A stretch of 64,000 nt of DNA, taken from contig NC_057863.1 of assembly GCF_019393635.1 (NCBI RefSeq), forward strand, positions 622,723,791 through 622,787,790, written 5' to 3'. Below the pieces are notes generated by a model. The model saw only the letters and a list, made by a program, of their open reading frames with translations, was not told where the DNA came from and did no database searches. A program made the translations under genes and the position numbers. Source of the DNA: Dromiciops gliroides (taxonomy: Eukaryota; Chordata; Mammalia; Microbiotheria; Microbiotheriidae). Below, in pieces: positions 9,441 to 42,260 of this stretch; position 1 is the stretch's first letter; the number at the start of each line of letters is the position of its first letter.

Positions 9441-11045
9441 AAAGTGCACTTGTTGGGGAGTGAGGAGTAAGAAAACTGAAAAGGTAGGAGGGGACTAGGT
9501 TATAAAGGCTTTCAATGCCAGAGGTGATCCTGGAGTTTATTGGAGAACGGGGTCGGGTGGGGTGGGGTACGATGGCAGACCTGCACTGAAAAGAGGATGG
9601 ATTGGAGTGAGGAGAGACCTGAAGCTGGCTGACCCACCACTGTGGCTATTGCCACAGTCCAGGTGTGAGGTGGTGCGGACAGTGCAAGAGGAGAAAAGGG
9701 GGGCATGTTTGGGAGATGTGGCAAAGGTGAAATTGACAGATGTCAGCAATAGATCCAATTGGGGTGAGGAGGATGGGGAGAGGTAGTGAGGAATCCGGTT
9801 TGACCCTGGGTTGTGAGCCTGAGTGATTGGAAGGATGGTGTTACCCTCTGCAGTAATAGGGAAGGCTCGGGGCAGGAAGTGCTTGAGGGAAAGGAAAAGA
9901 GTTTTTTTTGGATGTGTTAAATTTAACTTCTCCAGAACATCCAGTTTAAGACATTTGAAAGGCAGTTGGAGATGTAAGATTGGAGATCAGCAGAAAGTTT
10001 GGGGCAGGAAAGGTAGATTTGAGAATCATCAGTGTAGAAATGGTCATTAAATCATGGGAGCTGATAAGATCACCCAAGTGGAGAGAAAGAGAGGAGGGAG
10101 AGAAGAGAAAGAGGGTCCCTGAGGACCACCTGCAGTTAGTTGGAGGGTGTGATCTGGAGGAGGATCCAGCAAAGGACACAGAGAAGGAATTGTCAGGTGA
10201 GAGAGAGAGGGTCCCAGAGAGAAGAGTATCGAGGAGAAGAAAGAAATGAATAGTGTCAAAGGCTCCAGGGAGGTAGAGGAGAATGAAGATTGAGAAAAGG
10301 CCACTGGATTTGAGCATTAAGAGATCACTGAGGGGCAGCTAGGTGGTGCAGTGGAGAGAGCAGAGGCCATGGAGTTAGGAGAACCTGAGTTCAAATTCAG
10401 CCTCAGACACTTACTAGCATGTGTGAGCCTAGGCAAGTCATTTTACCCCAATTGCCTGGGGGAAAAAAGATCATTGGTAACTTTGAAGGTTGGAAGCCTT
10501 ATTATAAAGGGTTAAATAGAAAAGAAGAGGAAAGGAAGTGGAGTCACTATTGCAGATAGGCCTTTTTGAGTTTGTCTATAAAGGGAAAGGGAAGAAGACA
10601 AGAGCAAGAATGGGATTGAGGGTTTTTGACATGGACATGTTTGTAGGCAGTAGAGGAGCCAGTAGAGATTGAAAATAAGTGATAAGAACAGGGATGATGG
10701 ATCACTTTCTTAGAGGAGGTGGGATAGAATGAGGTTGTTTGTCCAGGAGTAAGGCCACTTCTTTGTGTGAGGTAGGTGGAGGAGATGGGGGCCAAAGGCA
10801 TTTGAGAGATGAGATAAAAGGGGAGGAGAGGTCACAGAGAAGGGCCCCAATTTTATCCTTAAAGATGAAACAACTGAGAGTGGGGGGAGAGGAGGGACCC
10901 AAGAGAAGTTTGAGGAGGGATGAAGAGGTTTGCAAGAGTTTCTGGGGAGACCAGCACAGTGCTTTGGTAAGGGAGGTATAGTAGCATTGTCCAGCAGCGG
11001 TGAGGGCCCAGTTGAGGTTGCATAACATAAATTTGACCAACCTCA
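9440..11045 (-). repeat. L2/CR1-clade LINE with decayed reverse transcriptase
   Basis: Minus-strand translation shows CR1/L2 reverse-transcriptase signatures: a GAFDTI motif near 10280, then SFSVSFAGSSSRSHP and a degraded P-Q-G-S-V-L-G-P-L-L-F block near 10130, then LGDLISSHD near 10065. The frame shifts repeatedly, so the copy is dead. A younger SINE (10330-10465) sits inside it in the opposite orientation. This is the longest single repeat in the window. Confidence 0.82.
10330..10465 (+). repeat. WSINE1-like short CORE-SINE inside the L2
   Basis: Head ggggcagctaggtggtgcag through cattttaccccaattgcc. The internal tRNA-like A and B boxes are recognisable. It splits the L2. Confidence 0.85.
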
Positions 11046-11970
11046 CTAAGTACAGAAAATCTTATCACTAATAGGTTGGATGCTTGATCATGAAGTCTTG
11101 GGCCACAGGCCTATGTGGCCTCCTCTTGGCTAGCAAAGGGCAGGGGGAGTTCTTAGAATCATAGCATTTAGATCATCTATAAACATTGACTCAGCTGTTA
11201 GTACTCTAAATGTGAGATCCCTGTCCAGTGGTCATACCCTACTAGAAACTCAATTATATTAATCTTGACATTCTTGCTCTAAATGAAAACATAAAATAAA
11301 GGGATGGCTCACAGATCCTTGCTGAAAGGCAGGTAGCCAGCCAATAAGCATTTGTTATTGATGTGCTCATTATTGTGCACTAAGCAAGGGGATACACAGG
11401 GAAAAACCAATCCCTGCTCTCAGGGAGCTCTCAGTTTAATGGAGAAGTCGTTTTCACAGGGAGGGCCCTAAAGTACAGGGGGTGGGGGAGGGACAGGACT
11501 GAGAAGGGTCTCCTTATAAAGTATGTCATCCAAGAATGAAATTTACGACCAGGAACAAAAGATAGTTGATCAGCATGTCAAGAGTGAGGATAACTTGGGT
11601 GATTGGTGAAATAGCATGGATAATTGAGAGGAATCTTCCCAGCACATTGAACCGATCCCTTGGGGTGGATTTATGGTAAGACATGGACAAGAGATACACA
11701 AGATGAGCGGGCATGGGTGGGTTGCAGTTTGCATGGTTGTAGGAACTGAGAAAGTCACAATGTCCTACTGAAAATTTAGAGCATATTTTGATAGGTGGTG
11801 TAAGATGCTGGTCTCAATCTGTCTTCCACCAAACTGCTTTTTCATTTTCCTGACAGCTCTTGTTAAGTAGGGTCTTCTTTCCTCTAGTAGTTTGTATTCT
11901 TGGTTTTATTGAATGCTGGATTACTGTGTTCATTTGCTTCTAGGTATTGTTATTTAGTCTGTTCCATGGA
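11046..11970. other. intergenic, mostly unrecognised
   Basis: 11340-11460 holds an old dispersed repeat (tattgtgcactaagcaaggg, gatacacagggaaaaacc, ctcagggagctctcagtt) that recurs near 51505 and 60495. I recognise no gene, RNA or other repeat in the rest. Confidence 0.5.
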
Positions 11971-11984
11971 CCTACTTTTCTTTT

Positions 11985-12530
11985 GAAAATTATTTTGTTT
12001 AAAAAAAAGAAAATTGTTAAATATTTTCCAATTACAGGTTAAAAAAAAATTAACATTTAAAAAAATTTGAGGGCAGCTAGGTGGCACAGTGGATAGAGCA
12101 CCAGCCCTGGAGTCTGGAGGCCCTGAGTTCAAATTTGGTCTTAGACACTTGACACTTACTAGCTGTGTGACCCTGGGTAAGTCACTTAACCCTCATTGCC
12201 CTGCCCCCCCCCCAAATTTTGATTTCCAAATTCTCTCCTTTCCTCCCGCCCCTCCCCACTCCTTGAGAAGGCAAGCAATTTGATACCAATTATACATGTG
12301 AAGTCTTACGAAACATATTTCCATATTAGCCATGTTGCAAAAGAAAACACAAAATAAAATAATAAAGAGTTTTTTTTAAAGTATGCTTCAATCTACATTC
12401 AGAATTCATCATTTCTCTCTCTGGAATAGCATTTTTTGTCATGGCCCTTTGGAAATGTCTTGCATCATTGTCTCGATCAGAGTAACTTAAGTCTTTCACA
12501 GTTGATCCACAGATCTACTTTTCTTTTTCT
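11985..12530 (-). repeat. L1 LINE 3' end, interrupted by a SINE
   Basis: Reverse complement of the marsupial L1 3' UTR: gagaaggcaagcaatttgat, ccaattatacatgtg, catattagccatgttgc and cacagttgatcc. The same sequence appears forward near 28150-28200. The SINE at 12070-12215 splits it. Confidence 0.72.
12070..12215 (+). repeat. WSINE1-like CORE-SINE
   Basis: Full short form, head gggcagctaggtggcacag to cttaaccctcattgccctg. Flanked by aaatttga/aaattttga, a plausible target duplication inside the L1. Confidence 0.9.
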
Positions 12531-12543
12531 TTCTTTCTTTCTT

Positions 12544-12691
12544 TCTTTTTTTTTTTGTGGGGCAGTGAGGGTTAAGTGACTTGCCTAGGGTCACACAGCT
12601 AGTAAGTATCAAGTGTCTGAGGCCACATTTGAACTCAGGTCCTCCTGAATCCAGGGCCAGTGCTTTATCCGTTGCGCTACCTAGCTGCCCC
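12544..12691 (-). repeat. WSINE1-like CORE-SINE with perfect target duplication
   Basis: Reverse-complement full-length copy with a pyrimidine-rich tail (ctttctttct). The 16-bp direct repeat gatctacttttctttt flanks it exactly. Confidence 0.93.
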
Positions 12692-12820
12692 TGATCTACT
12701 TTTCTTTTAACTGATACTATATAGCTCTGATAATTGCTGCTTTATAATGGAAGTCTGATAATGTTGCGTCTCTAGAATTCCTTTTTGAAAACATATTTTT
12801 CCCTTGAAATTACTGACCTT

Positions 12821-12975
12821 GGGGGTAGCTAGGTGGTGAAGTGGATAAATCACTGGCCCTGAATTTAGGAAGACCTGAATTCCAATCCGGCCCCAGACAC
12901 TTGACACTTACTATCTATGTGACCCTGGGCAAGTCACTTAACCCTCATTGCCCTGCAAAAAAAAAAAAAAAAGAA
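12821..12975 (+). repeat. WSINE1-like CORE-SINE with perfect target duplication
   Basis: Full-length copy ending in an A tail, flanked by the 15-bp direct repeat gaaattactgacctt. Confidence 0.93.
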
Positions 12976-13449
12976 AAGAAATTACTGACCTTTTTCTCTT
13001 CCAACTGAATTTTATTGTCTCGTTCCACAAAATAACCTCTTTCTAGGTTGATTCCCTATGTATCTTACACAGTGCAGTCAGATGACCCAGTCCAATCTCA
13101 CCATCATTTATTAAGTGCCAGGCACTCCGAAAACACTGTTTTGTTACTTTCCTATCCAAATCCTACCCTTCCTCCAAATCCCAGTTCAAATTCTACCCTC
13201 CTTACTGGAGCCAGCAGTAGCAGTAGCTGGGGTAGGAATAAGGTGAGAGCTCACTGATTGGAGCCCAGAGTCCAGGGGGCAGGGGATCCTGATGGTTCAG
13301 GAGGACAGCATAGTCTACACAGGGATTATAGGAAGTTAAACAAAAGTAGTTGTGGAAACCTCTTGTGCTGGATAAAGGGGAAGGAGGGAGATGCACCGCA
13401 GTAATAGGGCTCAGCCCACCCCTCTGCAACATTTTTACATGTGAATATC

Positions 13450-13700
13450 TGGCCTCTCAGGCCTGAAGACCTCCAGTGAGGGGAGTCCACTCCCTCCCTG
13501 CTTTGGGACAGCTCTGGTCAGGAAGCTTTCTTAACGTGGAATGGAAATCTGTCCCAATACATTTCACTAGCTCCTCCTAGTTCCTCCCTCGGGGCCTAAG
13601 CAAAACAGATCTTTTTCACATGGCAGCCCTTCAAATGCTTGAGTCATTTTCCCCCAGTTAGCTTTTCCTCATTGCAAAAATGCATTCTAAAGGACATAGA
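13450..13700 (-). repeat. L3/CR1 LINE fragment
   Basis: Reverse complement of the L3 3' region: ctccagtgaggggagtccac, gacagctctggtcaggaagc, cctagttcctccctcggggc, cacatggcagcccttcaaat. Ancient amniote repeat. Confidence 0.78.
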
Positions 13701-13810
13701 AGAGCTCATGGGCTTAGGTTAAGAATTCCCAGACATGATCAGAAAGCATAATAAAATTGCATTTATTCACCAGTTGAGGGTTACAAGTGTATTATGTACA
13801 TTCTCATTTG

Positions 13811-14003
13811 GCAGAGGCAGATAGAGCTGGATAGAGCACTACAGTTGGGAAGACCCGAGTTTGAAACCTGCCTCAGATACTTACCAGTCATGTGACCCTG
13901 TACAAATCACCACCTCTCTGTGTTCAGTTTCTTCCCCTGCAAAATGAGGGGGCCAGACTCAACGGCTTGTAAAGGTCTTTTCAGTTCGAAATCTATGCTC
14001 CAC
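13811..14003 (+). repeat. diverged MAR1/MIR-type CORE-SINE
   Basis: gatagagcactacagttggg, gagtttgaaacctgcctcag, catgtgaccctgtacaaatc, cctgcaaaatgagggggcc. Confidence 0.75.
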
Positions 14004-15090
14004 TCTCTCACCCACATTTTATAGAGGAGGCAATTGAGATGCAGGTCAAATGACTTGCCCGTTTTTCAACTGTATTTTAAAGCTTACAAGGTTTTTGAAG
14101 GATAAGGTATGGCTTATCAGAAATTAACTTCATGGGAAAAGAGAATGACCTCGAATGGTGTGAGTATCTTTCCTCATCATGGGGGCGGGGGGGGGGGGGG
14201 GAGCTTAGTAGGGGTTTTGTTTCCAGTCATTTGGAAATGAACAATCAAGTATTCATTGTGGTGCAACTGCTCTGGAGAGTGGGTCTTACTATCTAATTAT
14301 TGTAATTACATGAGTGCAGAGGGTGGGCTCGGAGCTGAGAGGGGCATTAGAGATCATGTATCCCAACTCCCTCATTTAACAGAGGAAGAAGCTCGGGGCC
14401 GGCCTGGGAAGGGTCTCAGAGCTAGATCAGAAGTGAGGAAGGTTTATTTGGGTTCTCTGATCCTGGCCCTGCCACTTCTGTAACCCTGGTGACCTCAGGA
14501 ACACCACTTTAACTTTGCTGAGCCTGTTTCCTCATCTCTATAATGATACTGGGGTGGGGGGTGGGGGTAGGTGACTGCTAAGGTCCCCTTCTGCTCAGTC
14601 TATGATGCTGGGACTCCAGCTGCCATTCTGCTTATGCTGCGTATGTCTGCAAGGAGACTTACAGGCCTAACTTGGGCGACTCTACATGGCCTACACTGCA
14701 TCTGGGCCCTAGTAAAGACAGCAGCCATGTGCGCCTGTGTTCAGAGTAATTTGGGTAAGCCCTTCCTGAGAACTCCATCTGCTTTGGAAAAAAATCAAGA
14801 CAGCCAACTCTCAGAAGGGTTACATGAGGTTTGATTTCTTCTACCTTTAAGAAATCCCATGGTTTTGGGTTACAGAAAAAATTCGGGTTTGTTGGTTACT
14901 TAAGGCTGGATGCTTTTGATCTCCTGAGACACCCCAAGACCCAATCTAGAATGCCTGGGTCTCTCCTAGGCATATTTTAAGAAGATCTGCCCCCAATACA
15001 CAATAGGATAGTCTGCAGGCTCAGCTATCCTTCTAATCAGAGTGATTTTTCAAGGTTTTGCAGTGAATTTAAACAGATAAAATGCAAGCA
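14003..15090. other. intergenic between MFN2 3' end and the SINE cluster
   Basis: Contains a poly-G run near 14186-14200, a MIR-like fragment (plus, about 14440-14600, gacctcaggaacaccacttt then gtttcctcatctctataatg) and nothing else recognisable from 14640 to 15090. Confidence 0.5.
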
Positions 15091-17600
15091 GAGTGTTTCC
15101 CAACAGCTTTTTTATTTCAGTTTCCAATATTCTCAGCAATGATACAGGGCTAATTCAGGAAAACCTATCATCTTAAATACAACAGAGAGAGAACTCATTA
15201 TCGAGCTTAGATCTGAGTAACCCAACAACTTAACATAAAAAAGGGGAAAAGTTAGCAGCATTAAAATAAAGTGCATTTTGCCAAACATCTGTTAGTAAAG
15301 GGTTTTTCCTCATTGTCACAAATTAGATTTAACCCATTTATCACATAAGAGCCTCAAAATTCCCATGTCCTCCCCAGTTACATTCAAGCCATTAAGAGAT
15401 GTTTTCATTTTAAAACTTAGATTTTAACCGCCCCCCCCCCCCAATTCATTGGCAACTGTGCTTTGTTACAGTGATTTTAAATCAACCTTTGAGGCTACTG
15501 CTGGTCAATCCTGGCAAAACGTTAAAAATAAATGCTCACCCTCTTCCTACCTTGGCAAAGACCTGCTACGAACCCTCTTTCCATGCCAGCCACTGGGGTT
15601 TGGGGACAGGCAAGTACATGAATGTCATCCACATCCCTGCCCAACAGCCCCATCTCAAGGGAATTCCCTCCACCCCTACAGTGGCTTCAACTCAGTCACC
15701 GAGCACTGAAGACTCTGGAGCAGGACCTAAGCTAGATGGGTCAGTCTGCACTCACAATGCTTTCCAATGTTCCTGCCTGCTCAATGGGCAGTGAGTGGAG
15801 ACTAGAATACAACAACTAAGCCCAGGGCCATGAAATGGCAGCAAGATGCAGAAGCAAGAAGGGAGAAGCTGCCTGAACTGGCCAGCTAGAGTGGGGATGC
15901 TGAGTTCTCGAGGGAAGGAAGGGGGTCCCTGCCTGCCAGCTGAGCCGTCTCCTGTGGGGCCACTCCATCTCCTCATGGACAGTCAGTCACCAGCAAAGTC
16001 ACTGTCCCTGTTCTCCAGGGTTTCAAGACTCTGTGGGATGGATACTGACTGGCACCACAGAAGAAGCCAACATCCCAAGGATGGGAGCTCACCTACTTCC
16101 AGTGAGAAGTCACCCTGAAATGAAGGATGGAAAAACAGTCTACAGTGCACTCACAGGGCCAAGATGGGTCTCAGACTGAAACTTAAAGGGATGGATGGTG
16201 GGAGATAGACGAGGAAGTGTGGATTTTTCTAAACTCTCTGTGAAATGATTCAAGGAGTCACTGGCACAATGCTGAGCCAGGAACAGCCACAGCAATGTGG
16301 AACCAATTCTTCTAGACACATTGGCAGGCAGGCTGTCTGAAACTGGTGATTTCATTTCTCGGGGGGAGAAGCAAAGGATGGCAAATCTAAGCTGGGCGGG
16401 TGAGAGGGCCTACTTCAAGCACAAAAGGAGACTAGCTCAGTAATCGTCACTCAAGCTGGTCTTTCACTGTGCTCAAAGATGTCTTGTGGGAAGGCCCCAT
16501 TATCTATGCTTGCTGCCCATGTCTCCTCTCAATTCCCAAGTCACTTCTGCCTTTTCTTTCTTCAGCACCTTCCTTCCTTCCTTCCTCCAAACCTACTTCT
16601 CTTTGATAAAATGAGACCTCACACAGATGCACGACAGAAACCAAGGACTTGAACCAGCCATGTACTGGGGAAGAGAATGGCAGAACGTGCCGCCATCTTG
16701 AAAGCGAACACCACACACGCACTTCAGTCCTCACATAGTGACGCACTGCTGACAGTTCTCTCTAAGCTATTTTCATCAGCAAGTCTTCAAGTCCCAGACA
16801 GCTCTGGAGTGGCTGGACCTCCCTGGTCCAGCCATTTTGTGTCTATCAGCCCTGACAAAGTGCCGTCTGCAAGAATGACTGAAGCACTGCAAAAGGGAAA
16901 GAGGGTTAAAGCTGATCAAGCCAAATGAACCCAAGCAAAACTTCTTCCTGGGCTGGATCTGGCTGAGACTCTCAACTTATTTGTAGCTATGTCAAGTGAA
17001 CATCTGTACGTAAGGGGCAAACACAAGCGCTCACAAGAGTGGCCATTCTCTACTGTTGTATTTTAGCTGAAGAAGAGCGGAGGACTGTGGGTCTACACTG
17101 GCTAGGGCCAGTACCATGGAGGGAGGGAGGGGGAAAGGGGGAGAGGAGGGGTCTCTGCTGGAGCACTAAGTTTCTCCAATACTCTCAATATGGGCTTTGG
17201 CCAATTCTGAGATCAAAAGAATCATCAGAACAAGTAATTTACCAGATAACCAAAAGACTGAATCAATCAGAACTTGATAAAAATTTAGAAATAAAATTTT
17301 AAGAAACCTCAGTACCATCTGCAGTTATCTTTACAAGAAAAATTCTTCCTTAAGTGTATGGAGACAGACATTCTTCCCACAAACCATCTAATCGCAACAG
17401 CCGGCAAAGGAAGGGTAATAAATAACTAGCGTTTAAAGGTTCAACGCCGTATCAGAAACTGGGGTGCTACCATTTACATGGCCACTACCCACGAGAACTG
17501 GCTTCTGTGGCTTGGCCTAAGGCCCCTCCCACTGTGTTATGCCTCCGTCTGAGCCCCAATATCCGCTCTTTGCACCTCCTGGAGCTCCCGGCTTTCCCCA
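15090..17600 (-). other. MFN2: MFN2 3' UTR (probable extent)
   Basis: Repeat-free 2.5 kb between the stop codon and the AATAAA signal, in contrast to the SINE-dense flanks. The extent is inferred from the poly(A) signal and lack of insertions; shorter forms are possible. Confidence 0.55.
15111..15116 (-). terminator. MFN2: probable MFN2 polyadenylation signal AATAAA
   Basis: AATAAA on the minus strand, about 2.5 kb past the MFN2 stop. Cleavage would fall near 15090. The interval from stop to signal has no recognisable SINE or LINE, as expected for a retained 3' UTR. Confidence 0.5.
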
Positions 17601-40227
<22,627 letters not shown>

Positions 40228-40289
40228 TGCGCTGTGGAGAAAAGCACAGTCTGTGAGAACAATGGGCCAGACTGCCCCATGCTCCTGGA

Positions 40290-40460
40290 AGGAGCCTTAT
40301 CTAGTCCAACCCCCTCGTGTTACAGGAGAGGAAGATGGGACCCAAGACAAGAAGCAAACTGCTTGAGCCCCCTGCAAGTAGTGACAGGATTTGAATTCAC
40401 ATCCTGGGACTCCCAAGTTTTGTCCTCTTTCCACTGCACCACACTGTGCTCTACATCAAA
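40290..40460 (-). repeat. MIR-like fragment
   Basis: ggatttgaattcacatcctg and tccactgcaccacactgtgc; reverse orientation. Confidence 0.55.
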
Positions 40461-41139
40461 TAGCTTTAGGTGGGTTTTCTCTAGAGCAGAGGAAGGAAAC
40501 CTAAATAACTATTTCCAGGGGTTAGGCTCCTCTTTGATCCTTTTACATAGAGAGTAAAATTAGCCTCCAATTGTTTAAGCCACTGACATGGGAAAGGTAA
40601 GATCAGAGGATCGCAGCTGAGACCTGAGGAAAGGACTGTGGAGATGGCCAGGTCTCTCATCGGAGGGTCAAGGCCCTAAGCCTCCTGGCTCAGCTGTCGA
40701 AGCCTTGTGGGGGCATTCTCAGTCAATCATAAACCAGAGTTTCCAGGAGAGGCTCTGTCAGATGGGAAAGAGAAGAGCTGCCTTCTCTGACCTGCACGGA
40801 GTTGAGGTGTGTTAACAAAACCACTAGTGAAAGCCCTTAGGAAAGAAGACACGTGACCTCTGGACAGAGGGCTGAAGGAGGCTGAGCTCTGTCGTGCAAT
40901 GCCAGGCCCATTCAGAGGCTGTTCTGCTCAATGTCTGTGCTGGTGACAGACAGGATGGCCTAGTCTGATGGATGACACCAAGCTAATGTGCTACACATTA
41001 ACAGTGGGAACCAAAAACAGATCAATAGAGAGGAATGCTGGGCTAAATCCAGTAAGATAGAACTTAACAGGCCTAAATATAAAAGCCTGAGCTTGGGTTC
41101 CAAAGAAACCACCACCCAAGTACAGACTGGGGAGATAGA

Positions 41140-41270
41140 TGGGCCTCCCACAGAAGAACACAAGCTCCTTCTGAATGGGGATTGTTTCATTCATATTTGT
41201 ATCCCACATACCTACTGAGTGTCTGGCACACAGTAGGTGCTTGGTAAATGCTTACAGATGAATGTGAAAG
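41140..41270 (+). repeat. L2 LINE 3' tail
   Basis: gtctggcacacagtaggtgc followed by ttggtaaatgctt, the standard L2 end. Confidence 0.65.
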
Positions 41271-41519
41271 AGTTTTCGTGCCCTAACAGTTCAATAAGCA
41301 TCACAAATGTGATGTGACAACTGAACAACCCGATTTGATTTCAGATTGCCTTACCATAAGTCTAGCACCTAGGATGAGTGAGATAGCTCTCTTACTACAC
41401 ACACTCTAACCCCTGGTCAGACTCTGCCTGTGCTGAACGTGCAAGAGTGACCACCACAACAATGACGAGAAGACTCAAAAGTATGCCATGTGAAGATTCA
41501 CCGAAAGAACCAAGTGTTT

Positions 41520-41870
41520 AGCCTAAAGAGACTTATGGGGGACTAGATTATTGTCTCTCGACATTTAAAGGGGGCATCTTGAGGAAATAGAAGTAGGCTT
41601 GTTTTTCTGGCCCCAGAGGACAGAACTAGGGCCAGTGGATGGAAGCAATAGGGAGGTGGACTTCAGCTCAACAGAAAGAAGGCATCCTAATAACTGGAGC
41701 TGTCCAAAAGGGGCAGGAGTTGCTTCAGGGGATAGATTTTCCTATCACTGGAGCGCTTCAAGCAGAACCTGGAGAACCCCAGATGGGGATGTTGCACAGG
41801 GACTCCCAATTCAGGTACAGCTTGGGCCAGGCCACCTTAGAGGCCTGATCCAGCTCTGAGATTCTACAGC
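41520..41870 (+). repeat. L3/CR1 LINE 3' region
   Basis: ggccccagaggacagaacta, gggccagtggatggaagcaa, gacttcagctcaacagaaag, agctgtccaaaaggggcagg. Classic amniote CR1/L3 order. Confidence 0.82.
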
Positions 41871-42024
41871 ACCAGAGTCTAAATGCTGCTGGTCATCTTT
41901 GGCGAATGTGCTAAACGAGCACTCCAGCCCAGCACAACCCAAATCCAGTTACCTTTGCCAAACTCCCAACAGATACTGCCTGAATTTACAATTTCATCTC
42001 CATGCGTCTGTAAAGGCTGCCCCC

Positions 42025-42260
42025 AGTGACTGGACTTACTCTCTCCTCATCTTTTCATCTTCAGAATTTCCATTGCCCCCAAGGTGTCAACTTCTACACA
42101 AATCCTTTCTGACTCTCTCCAGTTTTTAGCCCTTTTTCCATCTTCAAGTTGCCTTGTATTTACTTAAGACAAGCTGTATTTCCCCAACCCAAGCTGCTGA
42201 AAGTGCTCCAATCTGCCTGTCTCCCTGTCACCTAAACAATGTTTTGTACGTGGATCTCTT
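42025..42260 (+). repeat. L2-like LINE fragment
   Basis: Short matches in L2 order: cacaaatcctttctgactct, ccttgtatttacttaagac and a cacctaaacaatg end. Diverged. Confidence 0.5.

Noticed and set aside
12821-12900. tRNA-like A and B box sequences at SINE heads
   Set aside because: They belong to CORE-SINE promoters. None folds out as a complete tRNA gene with anticodon arm and acceptor stem that I could support.
13450-13700. CR1-like sequence suggesting bird or reptile contamination
   Set aside because: L3/CR1 relics are normal in mammalian genomes; the fragments are old and embedded with MIR and L2.
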